Origin: Pseudeuparius sepicola
Taxonomy: Eukaryota > Arthropoda > Insecta > Coleoptera > Anthribidae
Length of the DNA: 64,000 bases
Assembly (NCBI GenBank): GCA_963920635.1
Contig: OY987298.1
Location: 110,598,035 to 110,662,034, forward strand
Direction: 5' to 3'
Numbering within the stretch: position 1 is the first letter of the stretch; each line of letters begins with the position of its first letter. The translations under genes and the position numbers were made by a program. Shown here one piece after another: positions 11,973 through 23,750 of the stretch. The notes beneath the pieces were generated by a model. That model did no database searches. It was not told the DNA's origin and was given only the letters and a program-made list of their open reading frames with translations.

Positions 11973-13103
11973 CTGGAAAAGAAATTACAATTTCATGTAG
12001 GTGTGCCTTGGAAATTTGAGAAGAACTAATTTTTCACACAAGTAAAGCGCCTTTTTTCCAGGAACTTTTTTTTTAGAAAAGTACCTTTTCTGTAGCCTTT
12101 ACGTTAAATGTCAGAAGGGAACTTGCTCATGGTGAAAATCTGAGTAGGTGAAAGTAATTTTAAAAGCCCAGACATAATATTTTAATTTTCTTGCATTTCT
12201 TGCTAGTAGAAAAAAGTAGACCCAGGCCTTTCAAATTTTGCACACTCAGTATTTTATTCTGTACAAGTTTCCTTAATAACATTTTGTTGTAAAAGCTACC
12301 AAAGGAGCACTTTACTGGAGTGAAAAATTAGTTTCTTTTTTAAAATTGCCAAGGCATAAATACGTGATTTTTCTAAACTATAATTTTACTACAAATTAGT
12401 TTATTTATTTATTTATTTATCACTTTACTCCTAGATTGACAATACATGGATTGTATAGGATCCGTCACAATTGCACATTTACATAATAACAAATACATAT
12501 AGGAAACATATTATCGACATTCGCATTTATGACAGAATGTACAGACGAAATGGCGTCACAAATTAGTCAAAAACCGTACAATTAATGTAGTTCTAGGTAA
12601 CTACCATTGAAAAATTCATTCATGTCGTAATGACACTTCTCGACCAGAAACCCCCTGAGTGATCAAACCAAGCAAGTCTGAAGCCCAGCAATACAAGAGA
12701 GATGCATATTAGCGTTCACATTAAATGAAGTTAAGCTAACGAACTCGAGCAAACGCGAGTTTTATATTGTTCGTTGTTCAAACGACCAATATGCAATATG
12801 AAAGGATAATTCTACAACTAGAAATCCATTATTTTCACTATGATTGCGAGAACGAGAGATAATCCCATTTTTTATATCTCATCTGTCGTGTTTCGTTTCG
12901 TTGTCGCAGGAGTCTTGTCTCGTCTCTCAGTCAGCGCTAACTATGGCTATCTGTCATTACAACCCGTTCAGTGCACATTGACATAAAGCCCTGGCAAATT
13001 TGAGGGCGCATTGAACACAACCAATATTAATCTGGTATACCTACACTTTTATTTATATTCTATTCTATAATATAGTTCTATATTAGTATTTATTTTGTAC
13101 ATA
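11973..13103. other. Intron with a putative LINE 3' tail
   Basis: Near 12400 the plus strand reads 'tttatttatttatttatcac', i.e. an (AAAT)n tail on the minus strand, preceded in minus-strand sense by 'gacaatacatggattgtata' style sequence. Jockey-type LINEs often end this way, so roughly 12400-12860 is probably the 3' end of a 5'-truncated LINE. The rest, 12860-13100, is unassigned. Confidence 0.4.
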
Positions 13104-14371
13104 AACTCCTGGACAAAATTAACGCACCTGTCATATTTTTCTCGATATTTTTTATATTCTTATATTTTTTTTATCGACAAGTAGGCCATGGAACTTGTTT
13201 GACAGTTGTTGTTATTTAAGCTAACTATAGTATCACATAACCTTGTTTTGACAGAAATTCGTATTAAACCTCGTTTTAGACTAAAACTGTGTTAAAATTT
13301 TCTTAAAAAGTACTGATTAAAGCAAAGTGCTTGTAAAAAGCAAGTTTTCGATTGTAATTGTTTTTATCACATACATATTGGGAAGTTCATTTGCGAGTAA
13401 ATCAAGTAAGGGAAATGAACCGTCAACGAAATTTGTCAATTGAGGATACAGTGCGAGCATCGACTCCTGGATGAAGGATATTCAATGCGATATGTTTGTG
13501 AGGAAAACGCATAATTCCAGCATTTGCCGCTTGGTAACACGACATAATGAGACGGGCTCGTACCATCGAAGACCAGGACAAGGGCGAAAATGTTGCACTA
13601 ATCAAATTGATGATCGTTTTTTTGAGATAACGTGCTCAATTTGCTAAAAAATGAATTAGCAGATGTTCGAAATATCGCTATATCGTCTCTAACGGTTAGA
13701 AGACGTTTACATGAAGCAGGATTGATCAAGAGAAGACCTGCAAAGAAACCATTGCTTACCAGAGAAGACAAAGTTCAGAGATTGAATTCTGCAAGACTAC
13801 ATCAGAATTGGACCATCAACGAATGGAACAAGTGTCCCCATGTGGCTAGAAAGGTTATTGGCTACCTAAATGATGTTAATATCCCCTTATTACAGTGTAC
13901 AGTGGCCACTTAACAGTCCTGACATGGATCCTATAGAGCCTCTATGGGACTACCTCAAAAAGGATTCGAATTCGTAGACCGCCTGTTGCTAATCACAACC
14001 AACAGGTCGCTATTGAAGAATGGGAGAACATTCCGCAAGATTTTGTTGAACATTTGATATCAAGCATGCCTCGACGCATGAATGCAGTGATAAGAAGTAG
14101 AGGAGCGCCTACGCGGTATTAGTGTTGACCCAGATGCATTTATTCTGTTTTACTGTTTTTTTTCTTTTTTAATTTATGCTAGCTTATTTATGCATTTTCA
14201 GCAAAAACACATTTTTAATGAAACATTAGGGCAAATTAAGGTCATGTTAAGGTCATTTTTGACTAATTTGTAGGTGTTAATTATCATTTCAATGTAACTT
14301 AGTTTTATTTTGTGTTTTTATTGCAAATATTTAGAATAATTAAAGTGGTGCGTTAATTTTGTCCAGGAGTT
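13104..14371 (+). mobile_element. Tc1-like transposon, decayed
   Basis: Terminal inverted repeats 'aactcctggacaaaattaac' at 13104 and their reverse complement ending at 14371, flanked by TA (13102-13103 and 14372-14373). Length 1268 bp, a typical size for Tc1-like elements. It contains one transposase pseudogene in the same orientation. Confidence 0.9.
13415..14122 (+). pseudogene. Tc1-like transposase pseudogene
   Basis: Starts 'MNRQRNLS' and, across several frameshifts and stops, runs through the paired helix-turn-helix DNA-binding region (LDEGYSMRYV; then SLTVRRRLHEAGL around 13690), the 'RPAKKPLL' linker and the NWTINEW stretch. There the catalytic core is deleted: the segment with the first catalytic Asp is missing and the frame jumps to about 13840. 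The C-terminal part has 'SPDMDPIEPLWDYL' (second Asp and the NPIE-like motif) and ends 'SMPRRMNAVIRSRG...TRY'. An active enzyme is about 340 residues; this copy is inactive. Confidence 0.85.
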
Positions 14372-14519
14372 TATTTGTAGCAAGCCATCAAGGAAAAAGA
14401 AACTAATAAACTCAGGAGGAAAAACAGATTAAAACATTAATGTAAATAACTATTACCGATTTACATTACAAAAGTACAAGAGACGCACAGCAGGTCAAGC
14501 CTTCCCTAAAATTTAAATA

Positions 14520-17014
14520 AAAAAAAATCATCTTAACTCTAAAATGAATTGTTTATAAATATGTTTCTCGAAGTTTTCTTAACCTGTTCATTATTAATTT
14601 TTTTCAAATTGAACAGAATTAGATTGAGACTTTTTTCAACTTTTTTTAGTCGGTAATTAAGTGTTCTTAGATTGTTGGCATTTCTTGTTTTCAGGTAAAA
14701 TCGGGTAAAGTTATAATTCCCAATCGAACAAAATGTTTTCTACATGATTCTCTGTATCGAAGAATTAGTATCACACGTAATGATTTCTTTTGTAGTTTTA
14801 TTACTCTATGGAATTCACTAGCATTTCCCCAAAGAGCGACAACATGCTGGATTCTTGAATGGAACAATGCGAAATATGTGTTTCTTAAAATGCCATAGTT
14901 TAAAACGTGTTTCGAATTTCTAAGCACAAACATAGATAATAACTGGCCAGTCCAACCTGTCATCCATCACCACGACCAACACTCTAACACTATTACCGGC
15001 TGCAATATTATTGTTTGGAGTATCTAGGAACAATCATTCTGTGTGTCTTATCTGCGTTTAGTAACCAAACCAGTCCCGAGCCCGCTCCTCCATCTCACAA
15101 GACTTCTTTTCCAGAGCGCACACCGAAATATCGTGTTCGCAAACAAAGTGCTGGACACATAAACCGTGGAAAATCATTAATATATATGAGAAAAAGGAGC
15201 AGGCCCAGGACGGAGCCCTGGGAACTCCATGTATGAAAGAGGAAATCTTTCCATCCACACATATCTACGCTCTGCGATATCTGTCAGTAAGATACAATCG
15301 AGGGAAGGCCAACGCTTCACTCCCAAAACCGTCCCCTACCCCCATCATCCTCCCCATGCAGCAACAGGCCGTGACCGACACAATCAAGAGCTTTGGAAAA
15401 ATTGCACAGTGTAAGCATGACACGCTCACATTGCTCACCTGGCTCCTGACCATCAACGGCATCAAACATGATATTTCTGATGGATTTTTCGTATTTTTTA
15501 GCCAAATAATCTGTTGCTTGCTTCAAAATTAAAAAAAAATTAAAATACGTCGATAGTTTTCAGCATTCGATCTATCACGCTTTTTAAAAAGAGGAACTAC
15601 TTTTGAATGCTTAAACTTGTTTGGGAATATTGCCGAAACCAAACAAATATTAATCGGATAGGTACCAATATCTCACTGGTTCCAAGGACCAATATTAAAT
15701 TTATATTATAAACATCCGAACAAGGTGACTTTCTTAACGACTTAAAGACTTTTCCAACAATCGTCTTATTATAGTAGCGGAAAGCTAGAGCTGTTTGTTT
15801 CCGCCGAAATCGAAACACACATATTTCTTTGTATTAATCATAAATTGGATTTACTTACTTCTACAGGAATTTTGTTGATTAAATTATGAGCCAATTTTGA
15901 AAAACATTCATTAAACTTCTCGCAATCAACTGTCAAAGGCTTAGTATCCGACGTTTGTAATTATCAAAGCAGGTTTTTTAGTGGTGTCGATTTCCTTGCA
16001 ATATTCTCTTTTTAAAGATTTCTAAGCTTCATAAAAGAACAGGTATTTATTCGTTATCGCTTACTGTTTTTATGCATGAGAGGCCGTTCCCTTTTATTAC
16101 AAAGACCAATTGACTGGGGATTGGGATTTATTCTTTCGTTTCACAGATTTCTTTAACGGAAAATAGTAATCGGCCATATTACTATAGATCGTACAGAATA
16201 TGTCCGACAACTGTTTTACATCAGTTATTGTAAAAAATAAGACCAGGCTAAGCAACAGCCTGTTTGTAAAAAAACTATAAATTTTTCTGTAAATTTTCTT
16301 ATGGCAATACACCGGGGAGTATCAGCAATAGCACTTAATTTAAAAATTTGAGCTTTATGATCTGATAAACATGGTTCTAATATTTAGAATCTAAAGCTAT
16401 TACGTTGTACGAGTATATTGGTTCGAACGTTATCTACAAAGTCCGACACACGAGAGAAGCCCAATGAAAAACTCAGTCTAAGCGCCATCCGTATGTTATT
16501 AATGTGGGCATGGGCGATTAGACTAAGTTTTTATTGGACTTCTCTCGTGTGTCGGACTGTAAGTAAGATCTAGATATTCAAGTTATCCTTGTTGGTCCAC
16601 CCACAAGAGCGCTCAAGTCAATAGGATCCAAAACACAAGTAAGGTTTAGAAAGTTCTGAGTAAAATCTCCCATAATTACTATTTTTGTATTAAAAGTAGT
16701 GAGATAAGCATTGATACAAACAAGATCTATATAGACAGACAAGACTCATGTTTTTTTTAATTAAGAGAACAAAATTCAGCTGCGTTTGCTGACAAAATTC
16801 AGTCACCACTCGAATAAATGCATCCACCCCCTCTACGAGGTGGTAGACAAAAACTGATCACAAGAGAAAATTTTTTAATATTAATTGGATTCAAACAAAC
16901 TCCGTCCAACTCAGAAAAACACAAGAAATTTAACCTCGAATTGCTGTCAATAACTAACGAAACTTGATTTACCTTACTCGATAAACATTGAGTAACTACA
17001 GGGTTAACTATCAC
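14520..17014 (-). pseudogene. Jockey-like LINE remnant (endonuclease plus RT)
   Basis: Minus-strand decayed non-LTR retrotransposon. From 5' to 3' (descending): AP-endonuclease pieces at 16799-17014 ('RRGGGCIY') and about 16560-16720 ('IVIMGDF', 'PTRIT'); RT start around 15600-15800 ('FKSLRKSPCSDVYNIN'); RT core at about 15350-15530 ('LCNFSKALDCVGHGLLLH'); a frameshifted GVPQGS-like block near 15200; the expected FADD box is lost. The C-terminal part at 14691-14963 reads 'YFALFHSRIQHVVALWGNAS' and 'LQKKSLRVI', typical of Jockey-group proteins. Multiple stops and frameshifts. A 117-bp MITE interrupts it at 16441. Confidence 0.8.
16441..16557. mobile_element. 117-bp hairpin MITE
   Basis: About 40-bp inverted ends: left 'gtccgacacacgagagaagc', right reverse complement 'gtccgacacacgagagaagt', with five or so mismatches across the arms. 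'taca' precedes both ends (as reverse complement on the right), compatible with TA insertion. Inserted in the LINE endonuclease region. Confidence 0.8.
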
Positions 17015-17816
17015 TTAGTACAAAATTTTTTATGGTAGATAAAGAAAAATTAGACTTGCCAAAATAAATTTTTAAAAATTTTCTAACATTTGTCTTAAGC
17101 CCAAAAAACTTTTTTTTCAAATTGTTTAAAACCCCTCGAAAACGCCGCCTATGGACGCCCGCCGTGACCTGTCTTAAAATTTTGCCTATATCAATGGTAG
17201 TGACAGGTAGTGAAATAGCGCGGCGTTACCACGTTTATCAATTTATCCGAGGATTCACCACGAAATTTCTATTTCCTCTTGGAAACGATTACTTTCTAAG
17301 GAACATGTAGAATGCCTTTGAAACACCTACCTTACTGACATTTCCAGGATTGAATATCGCACCATTTTCTGTGTTTTTGCTTTTTTACATTAAAAGTCAC
17401 ACAGCACAGCACTACACAACACAACATTCACATTTTCTAAATCTGTTTGGAACCTCTTGGTTCCCCTCAGCCATTCCTTTTGTTTGAAGAGAGGTACTCA
17501 GCCTGGCGATCACGACGAGGTGGATCACCTCCGCCTCCGTCAGGAAGACCCCGAAGGGTAACCAAAAAACACAACTGCACAAGCACTACAGTAGCTGTTC
17601 ACCTAACTGCTGCTCGTTGTCGTTGTCGATTTCCTGTTCGTACACAATCGCCTTCATGACATGATACATTGTATCCCCATTGTATCCCCATACAAAAATC
17701 CATTGGATTCAAGTCTGGTGTGTCAGGCCCTAACTTTCCCATTTAATTAGACCGTATTCCAATAAGGAATACGGTCGCATCTGCCCGCGCGCAGATATGG
17801 TCACGTCAACGGTGAC
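17015..17816. other. Intron stretch without recognised gene
   Basis: Includes a CpG-containing segment at 17440-17640 with open frames on both strands that match nothing I know, and a palindrome at 17749-17776 ('accgtattcc' then its complement 'ggaatacggt'). The start of a hAT MITE follows. Confidence 0.4.
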
Positions 17817-18319
17817 CAGGGCCGGCTCAAGCTTTTGCGGGGCCGGGTGCCGCATGAAAATGCGAGGCTCCGACAAGGAATTATTTAATCCATTAAGAAG
17901 AAATTTTTGAAAGTTGGTACTTACGCTACTTACCAAGGTATATTTTTTTACATGTCATTTTTTAAAAAGGTAGGCCGGGGCGACGAATTTGGATCACTTC
18001 AGTGACGTAAAATAGGAATTAATTTCGGGTGGTGCGAGGGACAATTTTTGTGTATTTTTTTAAACAAGGGCATTTAAAATAATTATAAAGAATGCACCGC
18101 AGGCGAATTTTTTTAGAATTTTGAAGGAAAATTACATAAAGTTAGTCTTAGGAAATCCCAATATCTTCAAATTTTCAAGCTGGAGTGAATATTTTCAAAT
18201 TCCGAAATGGACTCGCTACTGGCTGGATCACCCTGTACACGGGACTCAGAGGCGCGGGGCCGGTCAAAACGCGGGGCCGCGTGCACCGCACCGTTCGCAC
18301 CCGCCTAGAGCCGGCCCTG
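17817..18319. mobile_element. 503-bp hAT-type MITE
   Basis: Ends 'cagggccggctcaagc' and, reverse complemented, 'cagggccggctctaggcg'. An exact 8-bp target duplication acggtgac lies at 17809-17816 and 18320-18327. The 5'-CAGGG ends with an 8-bp duplication are diagnostic of the hAT superfamily. No transposase. Confidence 0.9.
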
Positions 18320-18327
18320 ACGGTGAC

Positions 18328-19403
18328 GCTCATTCGACAAAATCATCTACCTTTTTTGACTCGTTTATTGTGAACTAGGCAACCACATATCCACCAAGGT
18401 GTCTCAAGGTGCCTAAATTCTTGTTTTGGATTTAACTTGACCTGAAATTGATAACTGACGTATGAAAGTGAAACTAATTTCAGAACTATTTTTTTATAAG
18501 TGAAGTGACTTGCGCGGGAGAGCCAAGAGGGGAGGATACTAATGGAGTAACGGCACACGTTGTAGCAGTTAACTTTCGCGGGTCCCGGGGTTTTTGGGAC
18601 CAAAAAGGCGGAAAAAAGGGAAGCTGGACTGTAGTGAGAAGCCTCGGGCATCGCCAGAGACAGGAGAAGGAAAATTGTGGAGAATTTGGAGACGCCGTAT
18701 GTGCCCCGGATACAGGAAATCAATAAGTGTTGCCACGGCGGACCGACCGGTAGGTACTCGACGCTTCGATAAAATTTGTTAACTGTGTTTTGCATTGGGA
18801 CCGCCGAGAGCTGTCGCACAATATGGAAGGACATTGGGTGAGCTTTTAATTGAAAATAAACTGTTGTTTCGGGTTCGGCACTGCGCGCTAAAATGACGAA
18901 CTATCAAAACGGGGTTTACACCTTTATCTAGGGCTTAAGAGGTCAGGTGAATTTATGTCAGTTAAATTTCAAAGTAAGGTAAGGCTGTACAGATTCAAAT
19001 CGATTGTTATTTATGTATTTTTTTTATTTGTGTGAGTAAAAAGGTATTTTCATCCTTCCTAAAACAACGGCAACACCGCGAAAATAACTTCAAGCTGACA
19101 GTAGTACGTTCCGAAGCCATATTGGATGACGTATTAGAGGCGGAGATTTACAGGGAAAATAGGGGTTTTTACCCTTTTTTTAAAGATCATATAAAAAATC
19201 TAAAACTATTTTTCTATGTTTTCTTAAGCCCCTCTGCGCACGTGGTTAAATTTTTTGTACTAAGTGATAGTTGTTAACCCTGTATATGACCAAGGGAAAG
19301 ACACCTGTCCCGCCACCATATACATAATATGGTCACTCTCTTCTAGTCATTGTTGTTTGGGTTCCGATGTCAATGACTGTATGCATGTGTATAGTTAGAT
19401 ATT
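18328..19403. other. Intron, GC-richer patch at 18500-18840
   Basis: No splice-consistent exon found. The patch at 18500-18840 has higher GC and CpG than the flanks and overlapping open frames on both strands, none recognisable; it may be an unidentified repeat. Confidence 0.35.
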
Positions 19404-19528
19404 GGGTTTGTTCCAACACCAATTCTAAACCGGTTCTCAGGGATCCAATTGGTTGAAAACAGTTCTGGAATTACTTTTCGGCAATCTGATTTGCTAGAAC
19501 TGGTTCGGAACTATTGTTGGAACGGAGC
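19404..19528. mobile_element. Small MITE, about 125 bp
   Basis: Left end 'tttgttccaacaccaattct', right end reverse complement 'tccgttccaacaatagttcc', then 'aaccggttct' versus 'gaaccagttct'. Imperfect ~30-bp inverted ends. No clear target duplication. Confidence 0.55.
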
Positions 19529-19558
19529 TAATAAACTATAGTAGGTAGGTATTCTTAC

Positions 19559-19740
19559 CGTGTAAAATTGCAGGGTGTGTTAATTTGAGTAATGCTATAT
19601 CATGCTGTTGCGTATCTAGATTGTATTTTTTGTGTGTATACACTTTCTTAACATGGATATCTTGAACTTTAGGTGCGCACACTCCATCGTTGCAGTCTGG
19701 ATTTCTCTTCGCATCGTGTTCTCCAAGCCGAACGAATTTG
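19559..19740 (-). CDS. Serine protease exon 4 (catalytic Asp)
   Basis: A 182-bp exon bounded on the minus strand by acceptor cttctag (before 19740) and donor GTAAGA (after 19559). It encodes 60 full codons: 'KFVRLGEHDAKRNPDC', a Cys-containing insertion 'DCNDGVCAP', then 'HDIALLKL', the S1A block holding the catalytic Asp (chymotrypsin Asp102). The first base completes the split codon left by exon 3 (AT+C gives Ile: ARIIKFVRLGEHD); the last base G joins exon 5. The EHD...C...C arrangement before the Asp block resembles CLIP-domain-type proteases of the Easter/Snake/PPAE group. Confidence 0.92.
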
Positions 19741-19869
19741 CTAGAAGAGTGATTTCTTGAATAAATATTCTAAAACATATTGTATTTAAAACATATTTGT
19801 TAAAAATTTTTATTATTCTGACGATTAAGACGATACTAGATAGCCCTTAAAATTATCTTTTCAGTGATA

Positions 19870-20225
19870 TACAGGGTGATTTAAGGGAATGGGAAATCCC
19901 GAAGCCGGAGATAGGGCGGATCGAAATATGACTATTGAGGCTAATATGCCTTATATAAATGTTGTTCGTTTAAGAGATACAGGGCGTTGTATTTCTTTTT
20001 TTTAATTGGCTTGTGGTTATATCTACCAGACTAATCACGCTGCTGAACTGCTGTATTTCTTATAGGATGGAGAATTTCAATTACTAGGTATCTCATTTGC
20101 GCTGTTTTTGGACTTTTTGGTCTTGCTGGGTTTTGATTTTAGTGTATCTTTTTATTCTGCAAAAAATATATTCTTTTTCCATAACGATAAAATCAACCAT
20201 TTGCGTTCAAATTAAAATAACGCTT
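19870..20225 (+). repeat. Interspersed repeat, copy 1
   Basis: Diverged but colinear with the reverse complement of 40430-40712. Shared words are 'gctgctgaactg', 'tcatttgcgctgtttttgga', 'cataacgataaaatcaacca'/'cataatgataaaatcactca' and 'tttgcgttcaaat'. It begins near 'tacagggtgatttaaggg'. Probably an uncharacterised non-autonomous element. Confidence 0.65.
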
Positions 20226-20386
20226 ACATCTTTTTAGCTAATTATTGTGCCATTTAGACTGAGAAAAAAAAATCCCAATGAACAATGCATCGAAAATTGT
20301 TCGCTTTCAATATGGAACGGATCGAATTCGACGAAATTTAGATAGGTACTGTAGTGTCTGGTAAAACTACCATGTTTATGTGAAAA

Positions 20387-21890
20387 GTTGGCGGAAAAAA
20401 GGTCGAAAATCAAAAGGTCGAAAACAAAGGGTCGAAACACAAAAGGTCGAAAAACAATGGGTCGAAAAAACAAAAGGTCGAAAAAACAAAGGGTCGAAAA
20501 ACAAAGGGTCGAAAAACAAAGGGTCGAAAAAAAGGGTCTAAAAAAAATTATACAGGGTGTCCTCGGGTTTTGTAGACAAAATATTATTTTTGTGCCTTTG
20601 TCGTAAAGGGTGTAAAAAAAATTGACATTAATGTGCTACAGCTAGTCCGTCCCTGGCAAACCATATAAGCCAAAATTGTTTTCATGGGCCCTTTTTAACG
20701 AGTCTTAAATATGTATTTTAAAAGTTATTAAAAAAACGATTTTCAGGGGCGTCCTTTAGGGGCTTGTATCCGTAAGTGGGCCCTCTGGGGAAAATTTTTA
20801 TAGGAACTTGTCATGTTATTTTAAGGTCTCCTATGTATAAATCCGAGAGATTTCCCACATATTCTGGGACACCCTGTATAAACGAAAATTATTATCATTA
20901 TTTGACTAGGTATATTATATATATTATTATAATGATTGACTTCAGGTTAGGCCAGACGTGAGCGTCGCAGTTTTTTGAGACACCCTTGAGACCTTGCCGG
21001 CAAAATATACATGGTGTCTCAAAAAACTGCGACGCTCACGTCTGGCCTAACCTGAAGTCAATCATATAGAGGGTGTTTACTTTTATCTTGTACACTATAG
21101 GGATCTTTGACACGGTCGGTTAAATTAGGAAAAAGTTGCACTTTTTTACGAACTACAAGGATCTGAAAAGAAATTTGGGATGGCTCACTCCGTTCCTGAA
21201 ATATCCTGAAAAAACTGAAAACTGCCGATTTCTAAAATATTTTATTAAACAACCAAACATTACGAAATTGGGCACTCTTATGTTTTTGGACATGCCCTTT
21301 CCACTGATGGCATCAAAATTTTTCTAGGAGTAATAGATTTTGAGTTACAGATAGTAACGGTTTCACAGATCCCTATAGTGTACAAGATAAAAGTAAACAC
21401 CCGTATAGTCAAATACTGACAATAATTTTCGTTTATATAAAATAAGCTTTCGATGGCCGTAATAAGAGATCAAATTGGTATAAGACAAATCATTAGAAAT
21501 GTAGGATTTGAACAAATTATTTATTTTGAATGTTTACATAACTAGTGAACATTTTATACACTTATTGCCAAACGATACAATGCTTATAAAAATACACAGA
21601 ACGAATAATAAATTAAAATGATAGTGAATAATAATAACTCGTATATTTAAAAAATAATAATAACGAAAACTGAGCAACTAAATAAGTATAAGCAAAATGA
21701 CCTTTTCTACCAAGAGTCAGTTTGTCTACAAAAATCGAGGACACCCTGTATAATTTTTTTGTTTTTCGATCCTTTGTTTTTCGACCCTTTGTTTTTTCGA
21801 CCTTTTGTTTTTTCGACCCATTGTTTTTCGACCTTTTGTGTTTCGACCCTTTGTTTTTCGACCAAATGTTTTCGACCTTTTTCCGCCAAC
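20387..21890. mobile_element. Nested element with minisatellite inverted ends, copy 1
   Basis: Begins 'gttggcggaaaaaaggtcga' and ends with the inverse 'ccgccaac'. Each end is a ~150-bp array of an 18-21 bp unit such as 'ggtcgaaaaacaaag'; the right array is the reverse complement of the left. Inside are 'acaccctgtata' blocks, a 50-bp inverted pair (20934-20985 with 21014-21065) and a 332-bp element at 21071-21402. The second copy at 29293-30764 is nearly identical. No protein is encoded; shared short open frames are repeat DNA. Confidence 0.85.
21071..21402. mobile_element. 332-bp TIR element nested inside
   Basis: Inverted ends of about 36 bp starting 'gggtgtttacttttatcttg'. Present at the same place in both outer copies (21071-21402 and 29935-30266), so it was there before the outer element duplicated. 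Confidence 0.8.
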
Positions 21891-22153
21891 CTTTAGGAGC
21901 AATACCGTGAACCCACATTTGCCCAGCGCTCTTGGCCATAGCGGTGTTTTTCTTTAAAGACATATGCATGCGCCTGCCTCGAACCAAGGTCGATCGAAGG
22001 CAGAAAAACATGCAGTCTAAAAAGTCAGCGCCGGTACGAGCGACGCCACCGCGGCCTGAAATTGGAATAGAAAACAAAATTTCGAAATTTCTTTCTCAAT
22101 GTTCACACTTTAAAATTTCACGGCAAGTACCTACTTTTGTCCAATGTCTCCCG

Positions 22154-22460
22154 AAATGTTAAATTTGGCAGATAAATAAGCGATACAGCCGCATAACCTT
22201 ATTTGAGCTAAAATAAGCATTCGAATCATGCACTTCTATATGTTCTGAAATCAGACAGTGTAGTATAACTTCTTTCAAACGGCATAATATATAACAATGA
22301 TATGTTTTTGGGGAGAAAATTGAAGGCGACGAGACTTCCGAAGTTATGAATTTATTTCAATAGTTTTCACAGTTTTGAGAAGTATATATTACGTGGTTAG
22401 AAATAAAATACATTTTTTAGAAAAAGATCCACTGCCGTTTACGAAAAAAACGTGGTGCAC
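22154..22460 (+). repeat. Left arm of a 5.2-kb inverted pair
   Basis: Reverse complement, with about a quarter of positions changed, of 27018-27393. Shared blocks: 'aaatgttaaattt', 'gcgatacag', 'tatttgagcta', 'gaaatcaga', 'aataaaatacattttt', 'gccgtttacg', 'gtgcac'. Confidence 0.65.
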
Positions 22461-22949
22461 ACGATAAATAAATCATCCTGTATGTACACTCGTAGAAAAG
22501 TATTGGTATCTACCTATGCAACACGTTTTGCAAACTCCTCTAGAAACTAGTTCTGCTCCTGCCTACTTCAGTTTCAAACAAAATCTGTCTATGAACTGCT
22601 AGAAGCCAATCCTGACCCGATGAATGATATTGCCTTAAAATGGTTATTAGGAGCTCTCTTGTACCCAAATTTATAAAACAAAAACAACACAAAACGAAAC
22701 AAGTGATTTTAGTAATATGTTAAGATGTGAAAGAAATAAAATTGTAAAAAATGACACTTTGAAAAAATGATTTAAAAAATATTTTGTTTTTAAACACTGT
22801 TCTGTGATATCTATCTCGGCTCATAAGGAGCATATTAATTCAGTATTTTCTTCCGTTCCGAAAGATAATTCATACTATTAATTGATTTTTCTCCAATAGT
22901 ATACATTTTCAAATAAAAAAATTTACGGGTTTTAGACAGATTTATCATA

Positions 22950-23010
22950 GTAGCAGTCAACAAGCTACAAATGCAAGCTTTCGAACACTATGTGTTCTTC
23001 ACCAGGCTAA
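22950..23010 (-). ncRNA. Decayed hammerhead ribozyme-like motif
   Basis: Minus strand: CTGGTGA (22999-23005; consensus CTGATGA, one change), a 6-bp stem II 'gaacac...gtgttc', then CGAAA. The A-to-G change in the core should abolish cleavage. Described as a relic only. Confidence 0.45.
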
Positions 23011-23186
23011 AATTTAAGAATTACATAAATAAAAACTATAATTATTGTTGAAATAAAATGAAAAAGAAAAGAAGTAAAACAGAACTTACCAGAGCTTATT
23101 AAAACCACCCTAATTTGAAAATTTTAAGTTTGAAATAAATTTTTATATGTTGCAACCTTTGTACATATTGTACCTTTGTGTAAATT

Positions 23187-23664
23187 AAGGTAGGTTTATG
23201 CGAGACAATTTAACGTAATTTACTATTAACGTAACGTAACGTAATATAAGAATTTAGTATACCGTTTATGCAAGGATTATTTAATAATTTAAGTCTGATC
23301 AAAAGCAGGGGAAATGTCAAAACCAGATTTTCGCATGAGATCTATTCCTCCTCGATTTCAACATCGGAGGCCCCCTGGGCGACGTAGGACTTCGCCCTTA
23401 GCACAAAAATACAAAACTTAACCCATAACCATGCTAAATAATAAATAATAAACAACCAGTGCTAGGGAGTTTTTGTTCTCACTAGTGAGTTTGTTTCTTA
23501 CTGTTGGAAATGAAATTACGCATGCGCAAACTAAGATTTTCTTTAATTTTAACGCAAAAGTTAAAATATGGTTAACTTTTACGTTACGTTACGTTAAATT
23601 ATGCTGCTCTTACGTTACGTTAATGATAAATTACGTTAAATTGGCTTGCATAAACCCACCTTTA
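23187..23664. mobile_element. 477-bp MITE with 'taacg' ends
   Basis: Left end 'aaggtaggtttatgcgagac', right end reverse complement 'aaaggtgggtttatgcaagc', followed in both by 'caatttaacgtaattta' and repeats of 'taacg'. TA/TTA flanks. No coding. Confidence 0.8.
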
Positions 23665-23750
23665 GAAGAAAATAGTAAAATCTCATGTAGAATTCAATAA
23701 TATATCGTCAATTTTGACAAATATATTATAAAGATACTAAAGGTAACATA

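Noticed and set aside
17447..17659. 70-codon frame with Pro/Arg-rich peptide, and its antisense frame
   Set aside because: No recognisable domain; neither strand shows splice sites or initiation context that would support a gene.
20387..20545. Regularly spaced short repeats that superficially resemble a CRISPR array
   Set aside because: Unit of 18-21 bp without unique spacers, in an insect transposon end, and inverted at the other end.
20388..21890. Lys/Arg-rich and Phe/Asp-rich frames in the 'gtcgaaa' arrays, and a shared 63-codon frame
   Set aside because: Reading of minisatellite and repeat DNA; identical in both element copies because the DNA is identical.
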